Shown one piece after another: positions 35,111 to 47,300 of a stretch of 64,000 nucleotides of DNA. The first letter of the stretch is position 1; every line of letters begins with the position of its first letter. Source of the DNA: Nautilus pompilius (Eukaryota; Mollusca; Cephalopoda; Nautilida; Nautilidae). The stretch is from contig JACATO010000337.1 in the NCBI GenBank assembly GCA_018389105.1, forward strand, positions 186,001 to 250,000, read 5' to 3'. The position numbers and the translations under genes were made by a program. The notes under the pieces were generated by a model. That model ran no database searches. It was not told the origin of the DNA and worked only from the letters and a program-made list of their open reading frames with translations.

Positions 35111-36590
35111 CTTTTTTTTTTTTTTATATTTTAATTAAAAGTTTGTTTTTTTTTAAAAAATCTTTGACCATTTAATAAGCGCTTGAATTTTTTTTATTTT
35201 TTAAATTCATTATCTAGGATATGTTATTTATTTCTTTTTACCCGGACACAACTCGCACATCTCTTTGTTTTAGCCTGCTGCTCTCTTTAAAAGTGTGTGT
35301 GAGTGTGTGGGGGGGGGGTGCTAATTTTCTAAAGAAACAACAACACACGTGTCCCCCTTGTCTTAAAACAGTAAACGCACCTGTTTGACGAAATACGGTG
35401 GAATAAGTGTTTGTCCGTTTCTCTCTCTTCTTCTTCTGTTTTTTTTTTTTAATTCACCACACAGGTAGCAGGATTTAAATTCGTACAGTTTATTAAAGTT
35501 CTCAAAACATTATTAAGGAGGAGAAAAAAGACGCTATACAACCGTTTTAAAAGTTGTTTGTATTTTGGGGATATCTTGTACTATTATACTAATAACATTA
35601 TATTTAATAATCTTGTACTATTATACTAATAAGATTACATTTAATAATCTTGTACTATTATACTAATAACATTATATTTAATAATCTTGTACTATTATAC
35701 TAATAAGATTACATTTATTATTTAATAATCTTGTACTATTATACTAATAACATTATATTTAATAATCTTGTACTATTATACTAATAACATTATATTTAAT
35801 ATATTTTTTTAAAAAAAAAGATTTTAGCAGTTTAAAAAAAAAGAGAGAAAAGTGGATATTGACATTTATAGGACGATTCTTGTTGTTGTTTAGTTTGTTT
35901 TGTTTTTTTAAAAAATTCAGACTGAGAAGACCAAAAAAAAAGAAGATTAAAAATACTATCTTTGCATTAACTGATTATTTTGAAGGTATACGAAACAAGC
36001 GAAATTAAGTGTGGATGATCTTGTAAAAGAATTCATAAACATTTATCACAAATTTTGAGTTTTATATAGTCTTTTTAAAATATACATTTATTTAGTTTTA
36101 ACGTTTAATTAATACTATATAGAATATTTTGTTATATATATATATATAAACAAAGCAACATAGTTTTTTTTTCAGTTGTAAGACAATAACTGTGATATGT
36201 ATGTATGTATGTATGTATATATATACATATTTTTTAAATAATGAAGTGACAAGAACAAATGAACTACGTTATGATTAATAATAATTACTTTTTTGTGGTT
36301 TGGTTAGATTTAATTAAAGCTTAAAAACAAAAAAAAACAAATGTTGTAAAGTAGTAATTAATTCTCTGTGTGTGTGTGTTGTGTGTGTGTTTACACAGCA
36401 GCACTTCAGTTAAAGAAAATTGGAACAGTCTGTAACTTGATCAATTCTGTTGTACATCGTTGGTGTTGTTTGTTTGTTTTTTTTGTTTTTTTTTGAAGGA
36501 GTGGAGGGGTGAAGTCAAGAGTTATCGGTCTTAACCTAATAGCAAACTCCAGTTTATTGCCCTTGGTTTCTAGTCGCGCTACCAGGTTGT
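35111..36590. other. AT-rich spacer with minisatellite and microsatellites
   Basis: No gene seen. It contains poly-T runs, the 37-bp minisatellite, TA and (GTAT)n tracts around 36130-36230 and a (GT)n tract at 36366-36391. It separates the UGT and RING-gene promoter regions. Confidence 0.6.
35575..35803. repeat. 37-bp minisatellite, six copies, alternating variants
   Basis: CTTGTACTATTATACTAATA recurs at 35575, 35612, 35649, 35686, 35730 and 35767. The period is 37, with one 44-base step. Copies 1, 3, 5 and 6 continue ACATTATATTT; copies 2 and 4 continue AGATTACATTT. The array is therefore built on a 74-bp dimer. Confidence 0.95.
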
Positions 36591-38059
36591 GTATTTAAAC
36601 AAACGCGGGCTCTGTCATTGATGCACGTGGAGATATTGCGCGTGCGTGAGTTGTCGGCTGTTTTATTCAATTCTTGAAAGAGACGCCAGTTCAGACGCTG
36701 GAGGTAGGTAAGGGCCTTTTCTCGTTACGCTGTCTGGAGTTGAATTCTAGCCCGTTTTCCGAGCAGTTTTCTTCCGTAGCAACTGCGCTTCCGCGGAAAG
36801 TGAAGCCGGAGCCGGTTTGTTTATCGCTTGGGGGGAAAAAAAAAAAAAAAAAAAATCTTGCCCGGTTAATTTAGCATCGTTATATCTATCTCCCTCTCTC
36901 TCTCTCCCTCTCCGTTCGTCCCCCTCTGTCCCCTCTCTGTCTTTTTGTTGCTGCTGCTTTATGAGCGACTGACAACGCGGGGTCTGTGTATCTCCTCCAC
37001 CTGCTGGTTTACCCCCCCCCCCCCAGATATCACCCTCCTCCCTCTCCCTCTCCCTCCCTCCTTTCCTCCCCCTTTTTCCGCGCAAGGGGTTTTTTTTGTT
37101 GTTTTTTTTTTGTCTGGGAATTGTGGCCGCCCCTCAAATCTCCCTGACGATAACTAATTCCCGAAAGTGGTAATTACTGCGAAAATTAAACAGAACTTTT
37201 TCCCCCTTTTTTTTGTTTTTTTTTGAAATGATGGTGGGGGGGAATAAAAAATAATGGTATATAGTTTTTACAGCATAACAACAATACGCCTTAGAAACGA
37301 GAATAATAGATAAGTACTCCCTCCCTTCCCCCCCCACACACACACACACACACAAAGGGGCCCAGTTCAGCAGCGTTTACGGGAGGATGAGATGTGCTCC
37401 TAAATACCCTCGCTGAGCCGTGTAACTCCGGCTAGAAAAGAAAAAAAAAAAACAGCTTCTCTAAACGATTTGTTTGTTTTTGTGGTCTTGAAGAGCAGCT
37501 AAAATATTGATGGGAATTTGTTTCGGATGTTTGGACATCGCAGGTTGTTTGTTTAGCGGGGGTGGGGTGGGGTGGGGGGAGTTCCTTTTTAAGTGGTTGT
37601 TTTTTGTTCTGTTTTTCTTTATTACCCCCCACCTGGTGCCGCGGCGATCTAGAAACTTACGGGTGGGCCGACCGAGATCGAGGGCAGGACCATCGGTATG
37701 GCCCTTCAAAGGGAAGCAGGTTTCCGAGTCGGACCCCCAGGGCTTCACCGGGCCGGGCAGCTGCATTCATTCCTTTGGAGCATTTACGATTTTTTGAATG
37801 TTGCTTTCGCGTTCTTGGTGGTGTTTTTTTTTTTTTGTTTTTTTTTTTTTTTTTAAAGTGGTTGGTGGGGAGAGGAGAGGAAAGAGGGTGGTGTGGTGGT
37901 GGTGCTCTTTCTGTGTCCTGTGGTGGCTCCGCAGTTCCATCGATCTTTATCTCCCACTCCCTTAAAGGCCATCTCGTCCATCCTCCTCCCCTTAGTCACA
38001 TCTTCAGTTTTCGATCGTTTCAGACTGCCACATGTCACCGGTGGTATTCGTGAAGAAAA
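36590..38059 (+). promoter_or_regulatory. Promoter and 5'UTR region of the RING-finger gene
   Basis: CpG-richer DNA with long C/T and homopolymer tracts. GACGCTGGAG|GTAGGTAAGG at 36702/36703 is a good splice donor and could close a noncoding first exon; TCGATCGTTTCAG (ending 38021) could be its acceptor 38 bases before the start codon. An in-frame TGA at 38051-38053 fixes the coding start downstream. Short open frames here (for example 37562-38053) end at this stop and look like chance. Confidence 0.45.
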
Positions 38060-38379
38060 ATGTATTTGTCTCCAACAACTCAGGCTTTGCTCGCCTCCCC
38101 CTTGCAGTCCAGTACGCCATTGCTTCCTGCGAGATATGCGCAAATGGTTCCTGGCATATATCAGATGCAGCAGTATAATTATAAACATTCGAATGAAATC
38201 AACGTTCTGAATACCAGTGCATCAGGCCACTGGAACCCACATTTGGGGCAACTTTTACAGCAGAGACCCCAGTCCTACATGGGTTTGGGCAGACCTATTG
38301 GCCCTGGTACAAACTCTAGGGTTCATATGAAAGAGATGGGGATGTCTGCTTCTCCAAAAAGCTGTTATGGAAATTACAG
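38060..38379 (+). CDS. RING gene exon 1 (start codon)
   Basis: ATG in an A-rich context (AAAAATGT) just after an in-frame TGA, so this is the first possible start in the frame. It reads MYLSPTTQALLASPLQSSTP and continues Gln/Tyr/Met-rich (QMVPGIYQMQQYNYKH), ending phase 2 at ATTACAG|GTAAGA. The 2.0-kb intron after it has no recognised element. Confidence 0.75.
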
Positions 38380-41300
38380 GTAAGATAAAAGGTGGTGAAG
38401 AAAAAGGGTTCCGTTTTAATATAATGGACTGGATGGATTAGCAAAGAGTCTAGAAATCTTCATTTACATCCTCATTTTTTAAACTAAAAAATTTTTTTTA
38501 AAAAATAAAGATTAACTAACATTAGACATTTTGATTTATAAAATTTTGGATTTTGAAAATCAAGGAAAAGTTTAATAGGAAAGGTTTCCATTCGAAATTT
38601 GTCAAACAATTAAGAGAGAGAGAGTTTTTTTGCATAGAACTCCCTCTATCTTAAAACGTCTCCAGCATTACAGAAAAAAAAGAGTAAATTCTGCCTTATT
38701 TATTTTAGACTATTCTGAAACTGTTTCACCTGTCTACAGTTATTCACATTTAACAGCCAAATCTGTTATTGGTACATGTGGCACTTTGAGGCCAGAGTAC
38801 TTAGGTGGTGTAGTTCTGGTCTGTATTTTATAGCATTTTAGTGAAAGTGCTATATTCAAGGGTATTCTTATGTAATGTTATTTTTTATCTTCCCATTTCA
38901 TGAGCTGCATTAAATATGATAAGTGCTCTTAACCAGAAAAAATATTTTCAAAAAGAAAACATAACTTTAGAGTAAAAGCAACACTAACCTTTGATACTGA
39001 TAGTGCAAGATGGACCAAGACTTTGAAAAAGTATAAATGAAGCCTGTATTGTTTAATCCAAACAGTAACCAGTGATTCTCTTGATTCTTATGTTGAATTA
39101 GTTATTACACATCTGGTTCACCTATAAGTGCTCATTCCAACTTTTCATTTATTCTCTTTGGTATGAAAACTGGTCATCTGCCATTCCTTGCATCCTGCAC
39201 AACCATCTTTTGATTTTGAAAACATAATCTGAAGTTATATTTAATGAAAAATGAAAGCTGTTAATTATTTCAAGCTTTGTTAGTATCGTGAATTCTGTGA
39301 TCTTGGATATCAAAGTTTATGCATCCAATCATTTTTTTCACTCATTGATGGTATCACATGAAGTTAAATGATTTGTAATTTTAACCTTTAACTAGAATAA
39401 ATTTTCAAAAGTTTACTAAAGTAATTAATCCTCATTTTTAACCCAATATATATTTTACGAATTTATTTTAACTTTGGGAATGCGTTTTTAACTGTTTAAT
39501 TCTTGCTAAAGTTATTTGAAAAGGAGTTCCTTAAAATAGAATAGAGCATCTGCATTTTCCTGATACATCAAAATGACATTTTTCAGATTGAATTTGTAAC
39601 AATTTTATGATACAAAATGTTATGTAGTAAACAAAGTCCTGTTTAATCTTGAATACACTGAATGCTTAATAAATTAGTGTCTTAATGTTGATATGTATTT
39701 CTGCAGAAACTGATCAATCCAACTACTATGGTTATTTATTATAACCTACCCACCCAATAAACTTTGAAAAAAATATTTTTAATGCACTATTTAAAACTAT
39801 TTAATATATAATGAAAAGAACATTTTTAGGTTCATTATTAATTAAAACAGTCAGGAAATATAATTAAACTGAATAAAATAAACTATGACTAACATTTATA
39901 CACAAAAGAAAGTCATAATATGAAGATTGAATTATGCTTGAAAATTAAAAAAATTTGTTGCATTATTAATATGTAAATATTTAATAGAATTATCATTGAT
40001 GCAACCCTTTACCATAGTTATGATATGAAAGTTGTGTATTCTGGCATTAAGCCAGTGGCCGGAAGAGATCAAAAAAAATTTTGCTAAAATAGTTATGTAT
40101 AGGTACTCCACTAAATTACCATTTACTAGGAGTTTCATTTTTAAAGTAATGACAGTTTAAGTAGATTTCATTTTTGGGTGCGGTACAGAATAGATGATGC
40201 AGTATTTGAAACACAATGTAAACCATAAAATTTCTGAAGATCCTACTTAACAATATGAGGTAGTTTAAAACTAGAGTACGGTTTATGCATTTTGTCATAA
40301 CTTTAGCTACCCATTATTTTGTAATTAAAGGCAGTGACACTAACAGTACAAAATTTTGTTACAGACAGTGGTCCAAGGAAACCGATGAATCATATAATTT
40401 TGATGATTCTGGTTACATTGATAGTTACACAGAACCAAAAGTCATGCATTCGGGTAAGCAATTGTTGCTTTTGTTATTGGTTTGCATCATTATGAAATTT
40501 AATAATTGATTAAATTAAGTGTAAATTTCAATATGTAGTATATATTAGTAAAATAAAGTTTTAGTATAAAATTAGTGCAGAAAAGAAATGACAATCTATT
40601 TCTTAATGTTTTAATACAAATTTTTTCTAAATTGCCAATTATGAAACTTTTACTACTTATGACAATACAAAATTTACATCTTGAAGATTAAGCAAGAATT
40701 AAAACAGCAATATTTCAAGGTTAGCGAAGATTATTGATACATTATTGTCTTAACATTTTAATAGCAAGTCTATTTCTGAGGAATATGCCACTTTGATTGG
40801 AAGTGGAGTATGTATTAATCTCTTTACAGTTTAGTGTAAACTTTTGGTTTAATTTACCTTTTTGTAAAATGTTGAGACTATTGAAGGTGACTAGATTCAG
40901 TGAGCAGTTACATGCAAACAGTGCTAAACTTTTGATGATTACTTTAAATGGAGTTATCATTGCACTAATTTACATGCATATAGTAAACATTTTCAGTTAG
41001 GTGAGATATCACAAAGGTGAAACACATATTTGGTGTTAAATAGTTAACCAGCAACCACTAGAATTTCCACATTACTAGTGCACCCAAAAGTAGATACAAT
41101 ACTAGACAGTGTATATTGGTTAAAGATAAAAATTGGGTGAATGCTTTAGCAACTCTTTCATGCACACACCACCTGCTTTGTGATACTGGGAAAATGTAAC
41201 AACTATAATTATGAAAATTTTTAATTTTAGTGCTAACCTGATAGAGTAATCTCCTTTGAAATAATTTGGAAGGTATTGGATTACATTGTGCATAGTTAAA

Positions 41301-44300
41301 TTATGCAGTTTGTTCGTAGCTTAGTTGGCTTTGCAACCCCAACAAATTATTAAAAGATTAAATGCAAATTTTACATTTGTATTCACATGCCCAACAATTA
41401 AATTTCGATACAACTTGCATAAAGATACTAAATGTAGATGGCACGTGCACATTTTGATACTTTGGCATTGCTATTACTTCCAGTTTTTAAAATGGTAAAA
41501 TTAAAACTATTTCAGTGCTAAGGATAATCATCATTAATTAAAAGGTAAGACCATTGATATCTAGCATTATTAGATGTCTAAAAGTAAAGGTAATCAGTAG
41601 TGCTGTTTTTTAGTATTGAAAAAAGCATGTAAAGTTGCTAAGGATTTGAGTTTTGGAGTTATTGCAGATTTTATATTTTGAATGAGTACACTTGTTTCAA
41701 AAATATTTTGAAATGTTTCTGAATGTTTAAAGTGATGTTTTTTCTTTTCTCTCCCCAGTGTACTATACGTGTGATAGATTTGAAACTATAAATGAAGTAA
41801 AAAAAACGACAGTTAATAGCAAAACTGACATTACTGTTTGTTTAATATTACAATTTTATTTTAGCCACTCTGGGTTTTATAAAAAAAAAAGTCTTGTTGC
41901 TGTATTAAGAATTAACAATTTTTGAAAATCCATAATTTTTTTTTTTTTTTTTTTTCAGCTAGTTTGGTTTTTCTGATAATTGGGTACTTAGTGTGTTGGT
42001 GCTTCGTGCTTTGCTTGCTGGACAGATAATTGTATTTTGTTCATTGTCTCTGGTTAAAAGAGAGAGAGAATCTGACTAAAATGTTATTAGAATAGTTTAT
42101 ATTAAATGTTGAAATTTTTCATTAGCTGTAATCTGTGTCCATGCTTTTGTTGCAGTTTATCTAGATGAGCAGTTATCATTTGGACCAGTGGATGCAGAAC
42201 AGCTTTTTAGACAAAAAGCATATAGATATGGTATATGTGTTGACTCACCAAAGATTCAAAAGGAAAGTGGACAAGATGTCTTTAAACAGAAAGCATCGAG
42301 TTATGGAATAATAGTTGAAGATCCTCACTCTAAAAAAAACGAACAGCATTTGTCAGTAAAACTTGCAGAAAATGCATGTACAATTCCTAGCTTTCTTGAT
42401 AAATATGACTGCAACCACGAATATGAATCTGTTAATATCGAATCGAAAGATAAGACTGCTCTGAATGAACTGCATAAAGCACATTTACCCACTGTGGAAT
42501 TATTGGCCAAAAACATTGTTCAGAATGTTATTGAAATGGCAATTGCTGAAGTCTTAAGCAATAACAACTTAATTTGTAAACCAAAGATGTACTATAAAAC
42601 AGAAAAACATTCTAATCAGTTTGGTAACATTTGTGCAGAACTTGACGTGCACAAATCAGAGCAACTTTATAATGGTGGTCTAAATGAATTAGATATAAAA
42701 AGATTTCAAAGTGGAACCAATGCAGAAAAGGTGGAACATTTTCACACTCAGAAAAAAAGTTTTTTTCAAAGTTTTGAATCCATGCAAAAAGAAACTCAGA
42801 AGGATTGGGCAAAAGGATTTACTGTAAAAAAGGAACGGGTGCCTAAGGAAGTGTCACCTCTGGATTTTCCTTTGAAATCTGGCACATTAGTGCAACCATG
42901 CATGTATCCTCAAATGCATACTGCTTCAGTTACTTCTCAAACAGATTTTGTTAGAGTAAGCAATAAATATACTTTAACTGACAAGCTCAAAACTAAAGAA
43001 ATGGGAAGCCAGGTAAAAATAAGCAAAGTTGATGTTGCAGTAAACACAGATGACATTTATCTAAATTTAGATAAAGCGAATTTAAGAAACCAAAGCATAA
43101 TGACACTAGCAGCTACTGTCAAAGATGCATTTGTCCAAACTGAAAATGAATTAATGAAAAACAGTAATGTACCATTGAGTAAAATGAATGAAGCATCTTC
43201 ATTTAAGGTAAGTTAATAGGAAGCAACTTCTGAAAGAAAAGCAATTGCAATAGCTTTATCTGTAATGCTAGAGGTAATTTCTAAGCATAGCATATGGTGT
43301 GGATGTTTGAAATTTTAAAATTTTATTTTCTGAAAGATTCAGTCTTAATATTTTTAATTTGAAAAGTTTTTGTTTATTTTAAATTGGAAATTCACAAATA
43401 TGATCTTCAGATTCCTTTTTAAGACTAAAGTTAAACAATTTTAAATTGATATTTTAGTATTGTTTATTCTCAGCCAATTTTAATTTTTAAAAATTTTATT
43501 CTCTACCCTTTTGTCCCTAGTACTATAGAAGTTAAATTTTCTTTAAAATTTAGAAAGCAAATCATACATTGTGTAAATTCAGAGAAAATAAATCTCAAAT
43601 ATGAAAGTTGCTATTAATGTCCATCAAATAGTGATAACCTCAACGACTGCCCAATGAAATGTAAAATAAATTGTAGACTTACTAAATTAAAGTAGGTTGT
43701 TTTTGATTAACTTAAAAATCCAAACACATTTTTGGACATGCATTGTAAAATTTTAATTGGTAACCTTGTGAAATTTCAGTTTTGTAAAATTTTTAGTCTT
43801 TAATTTAATAATTATAGGAATGGGTGTTTCATTTGAATGTTATGGTCTAAGACAAAAAAAATTTTTAATTCTTTTGTACTGTTTCTTAGTAGTGGAACTA
43901 TCTGATGTCTCATGCTGTTGATTTAGGGACAAAGTATCACTCGTTGGTATTAACCATCCTTGATATTTCACGACATCACCTCAGACTTGCTATCACAGCA
44001 ATCATCAATTGTGACACCTTTGTTGGAATGGTAATATTTATATTTAGAAGTCTGGAATGTGAGTCACCTGTGAATAGCAGTTAGATTGTTGGATGTGCTA
44101 TGCCAAGCATCCCTAACATTGCAATTTTGTCAAAGTAATTTGTACATTTGGGCATCTTGCAGGCTATATGTACATGAGGATTATTACAAATACTATTTCT
44201 TTAGTAGCTGACATTTGAGTGATCTAATGGATCACTGATTTTTAGAGCTATTATGATGCTCTGCTGTTTTTTGTTTTTTTTTTCCTTTTTAAGTTGTAGA

Positions 44301-47300
44301 TCAATGACACACCAGACTGGCCTGTCTTAAACAGAAGTTGTAGCATTTCTGTAGGTAACCAATCATTCTATTGGAGACAGAAATATTGCTGTCTTTTGTT
44401 ATTGACTTATTCAGGCTCTTTATTATTGGTGAGATGTCTTCTAAATATATAGTTTTCAAATTGTGTGCATGCACCTTTTTAGTGATTTTTACACTTGCTC
44501 TGCAAGCAACTGTTATGTACCATCACCCTTTTTTTTTTTAGTTAACATCTGCATTAACACAAAAATGAACAGAGTTTAAAGAGATTGCCAATTGAAAAGG
44601 CTCTAGAAATAAATTGTGTACTGAACATTTAAGTATGGAATTTGAATATAAAAAAAACTATGCCACCTTGAGCAGTATAATTCTAGTAATAAAACATTAA
44701 CACAACTGTTTTGTATAAAATAGATATTAATGCTAATAACCTTGTTATTAGACTTGGATAGCTGCTAGTTTTTAAAAAAAATTAGCATTGAAAAACCTAC
44801 AGATTTCAGTGCACAGATTTATTGATAAGTTAATATACTGTCCTGTCAGCTTGAAGTATGTCACATACTGTCCAAATCAAAGCCTGTAATGCATGAAAAT
44901 GCATACTAAATTTAGAAAGTATACTTCTGTATATGAACTTGCCTGTCTTTTATATATTCATAGGATTAAAATGTATAAACAGCATGCTTACATTTAATTT
45001 ATTTGAATATATCAAATATTTGGTTTTAATTTGTTCTATAGATTTTTGATGTTTTACTGATTAAATTAAAAGTAAAAAAAATTGCTTTTAGTACAAATTA
45101 AAATACATAATTTTTGTTTGAACTTTTCATAAAATGGTTACATGTTATAAGTTTTGCTTAGTTGTTATTTATGATTAGTAGACAAGTGATTTAATTTTAA
45201 AATATTTAGTATTGTGAATGATTTTATTTCTTTAGATTTATTTTTGGAAAAGATGTAGAAGTGTTTGTTTATAGAGAAAATATTAATTTCATATTTACAT
45301 TACTACTGATCTTGCTTATTTACAAAGTATGTTTTTTCCTAGGCTAAGACTTAATTATTGATTTTTGTATTGAACATTACTCTTTTAAAGCCAATATGGT
45401 ATGATATGTAAAAGTAAGGTAGCACCAGTTGACAAAATAAGCATTTAGTGTTTGTGATGATAGTATTTTGGTTGCATCCATTGTAGAGTAAGAATTATAT
45501 TAAAATCAATTCTAATGTTCTAAAGAGGATGCAAGTTGGTGGGAATTTCAAAATGTGAGTTTAGTCTTGTCTTCATGAAATTACCTAACTTCCTTGAGTG
45601 GAGATTTTGGGACAAAGAAAAATTAATGAAACTTAATGACTGATATTTTAATTTAAAGTTGTTGAAAATTTACATAAATATGAACTAGTGTTGTGGAAGA
45701 AAACTTGGAAATATTTTCTAAAGATAATTACAACATGAATGGCATTGTCAAATTAATACTTTGATTTATGAAATCAAGAACTGTTAATGCATCCAAAAGT
45801 TTTTTTACTAACTAGTTTCTTAAAATGAGTTTTCTGAAGATATTAATATAGAAATCTGTAAATTTTAAAATAGAGGTTAGGAAATCAGATATTAATTATG
45901 AATAAGAATTTTAGATACAAATACTACTTGTCCATTAACTTCTGAAACTGCAGTAAGATGACTAATATCGTTTTTAGTCTTATCTTCATTTAACTTTTAA
46001 ATAATCATCCAAAACAAAAGTACCATTTCCCCTAACCACTTAGCATATTTGGTATATCAATAAAACTGAGAAATGAAAGTGCCATTTTTTTAGTGTCTTG
46101 AAAATTAATTTTTAGAAAAATATTTAGTTAACTTTCAATTTTTTAAAACTTTCTCAAACTAAATATTTGTTCATTTATGGTACAACAATTACTTTGAATA
46201 AATTCCTATTTTCATATTCAGTCTATTAAAATTTGAAAATGAACATTTTTTTCAAATAATAAATAAAGATCTTGTTTAAAAACTTAATTATTTAATACAT
46301 GCCTGTGTTATGTTTTCTCTTTGTAGATGAAAGAATTTTGTGATGAAGAGACAAAAGTATCAGCAGGAATCAATGATCAGAATTTCAATGCAAATAACAC
46401 TACTTCATTGACTGATTCTTACTTCACAGAGCAAGCAGTTGGCATTGAACCATCGTCATTACTGCCACTTTCTGTTAGAAATTCTGTTGCTAATCATAAT
46501 GGAAAAGAATCACCTCTTTCTAATTTTAGTGAAAGTTCATTATTTAACAAACATTTGTCACTGCAAAATCACCAGGCTAATTCTGAATTAGTAAATGGAC
46601 TAACAAGTTCATTTTTTTCAGAAGATTTGCATAAAAATTATCAGTGTCCAAATCCATACACTGGTCGATGTCAGCAACAGAAATCTTGGAAAAATGTTTG
46701 TGATTCTACCTTAGACTCTAATCTTTACTGCCTTGTTGTTTCAAAATTAAGACAGTTTTATCCAAGTCTTGCTAACTTTCCAGAAATGCTTCATACAGTA
46801 GCTATGCAGCAAACAGCAGCCCTTCAGTATTATATGACTGATAATGCGCATAACCAAGAGGCAAAAACTGAATCACAAGAAGAATCAGCAAGGCCTATAA
46901 CAAAACTTAGTCAAAGTCCACCTTACAAAACTAACAATTTCAACTTTTCACTGTCTCCTTCTTTGTCATCTCCAAATGCAAGCAGGACTGACATAGTTTA
47001 TGCTAAAACAGATAATTACATGACAGGCTTTGATAAAGAAAGAATTAGTCATCCCTGGATTTCATCATCTCGTGTGTCTGTTGGAAACACTGAAACTTCG
47101 CAAGTTTTTCCAGTTTCACCTACTTTACATGAGAATAACCTAAAGGTGAAAAAAATCCCATTGATGGATCCAAACACTACACAGGAATTTTCTTCTGAAA
47201 ATTGTAGGTTTTCTGAAATTGGTATTTACAACAAAGATAATATCCAGCCATTACCAACACAACAAAAGCAGGTGGTGGATAATGGAGATTTGGTCTTTTC

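Noticed and set aside
37461..38210. Open frames of 96-163 codons upstream of the RING gene
   Set aside because: Low-complexity Gly/Phe/Trp-rich translations of homopolymer DNA; the longest ends in a stop just before the real start codon.
41759..41923. Possible extra exon after a strong acceptor (TTTTCTCTCCCCAG) in RING intron 2, open for about 50 codons
   Set aside because: Exon 2 joins exon 3 in phase without it. The only nearby donor would make a 38-nt exon that breaks the frame, and read as a terminal exon it has no domain or clear polyadenylation signal.
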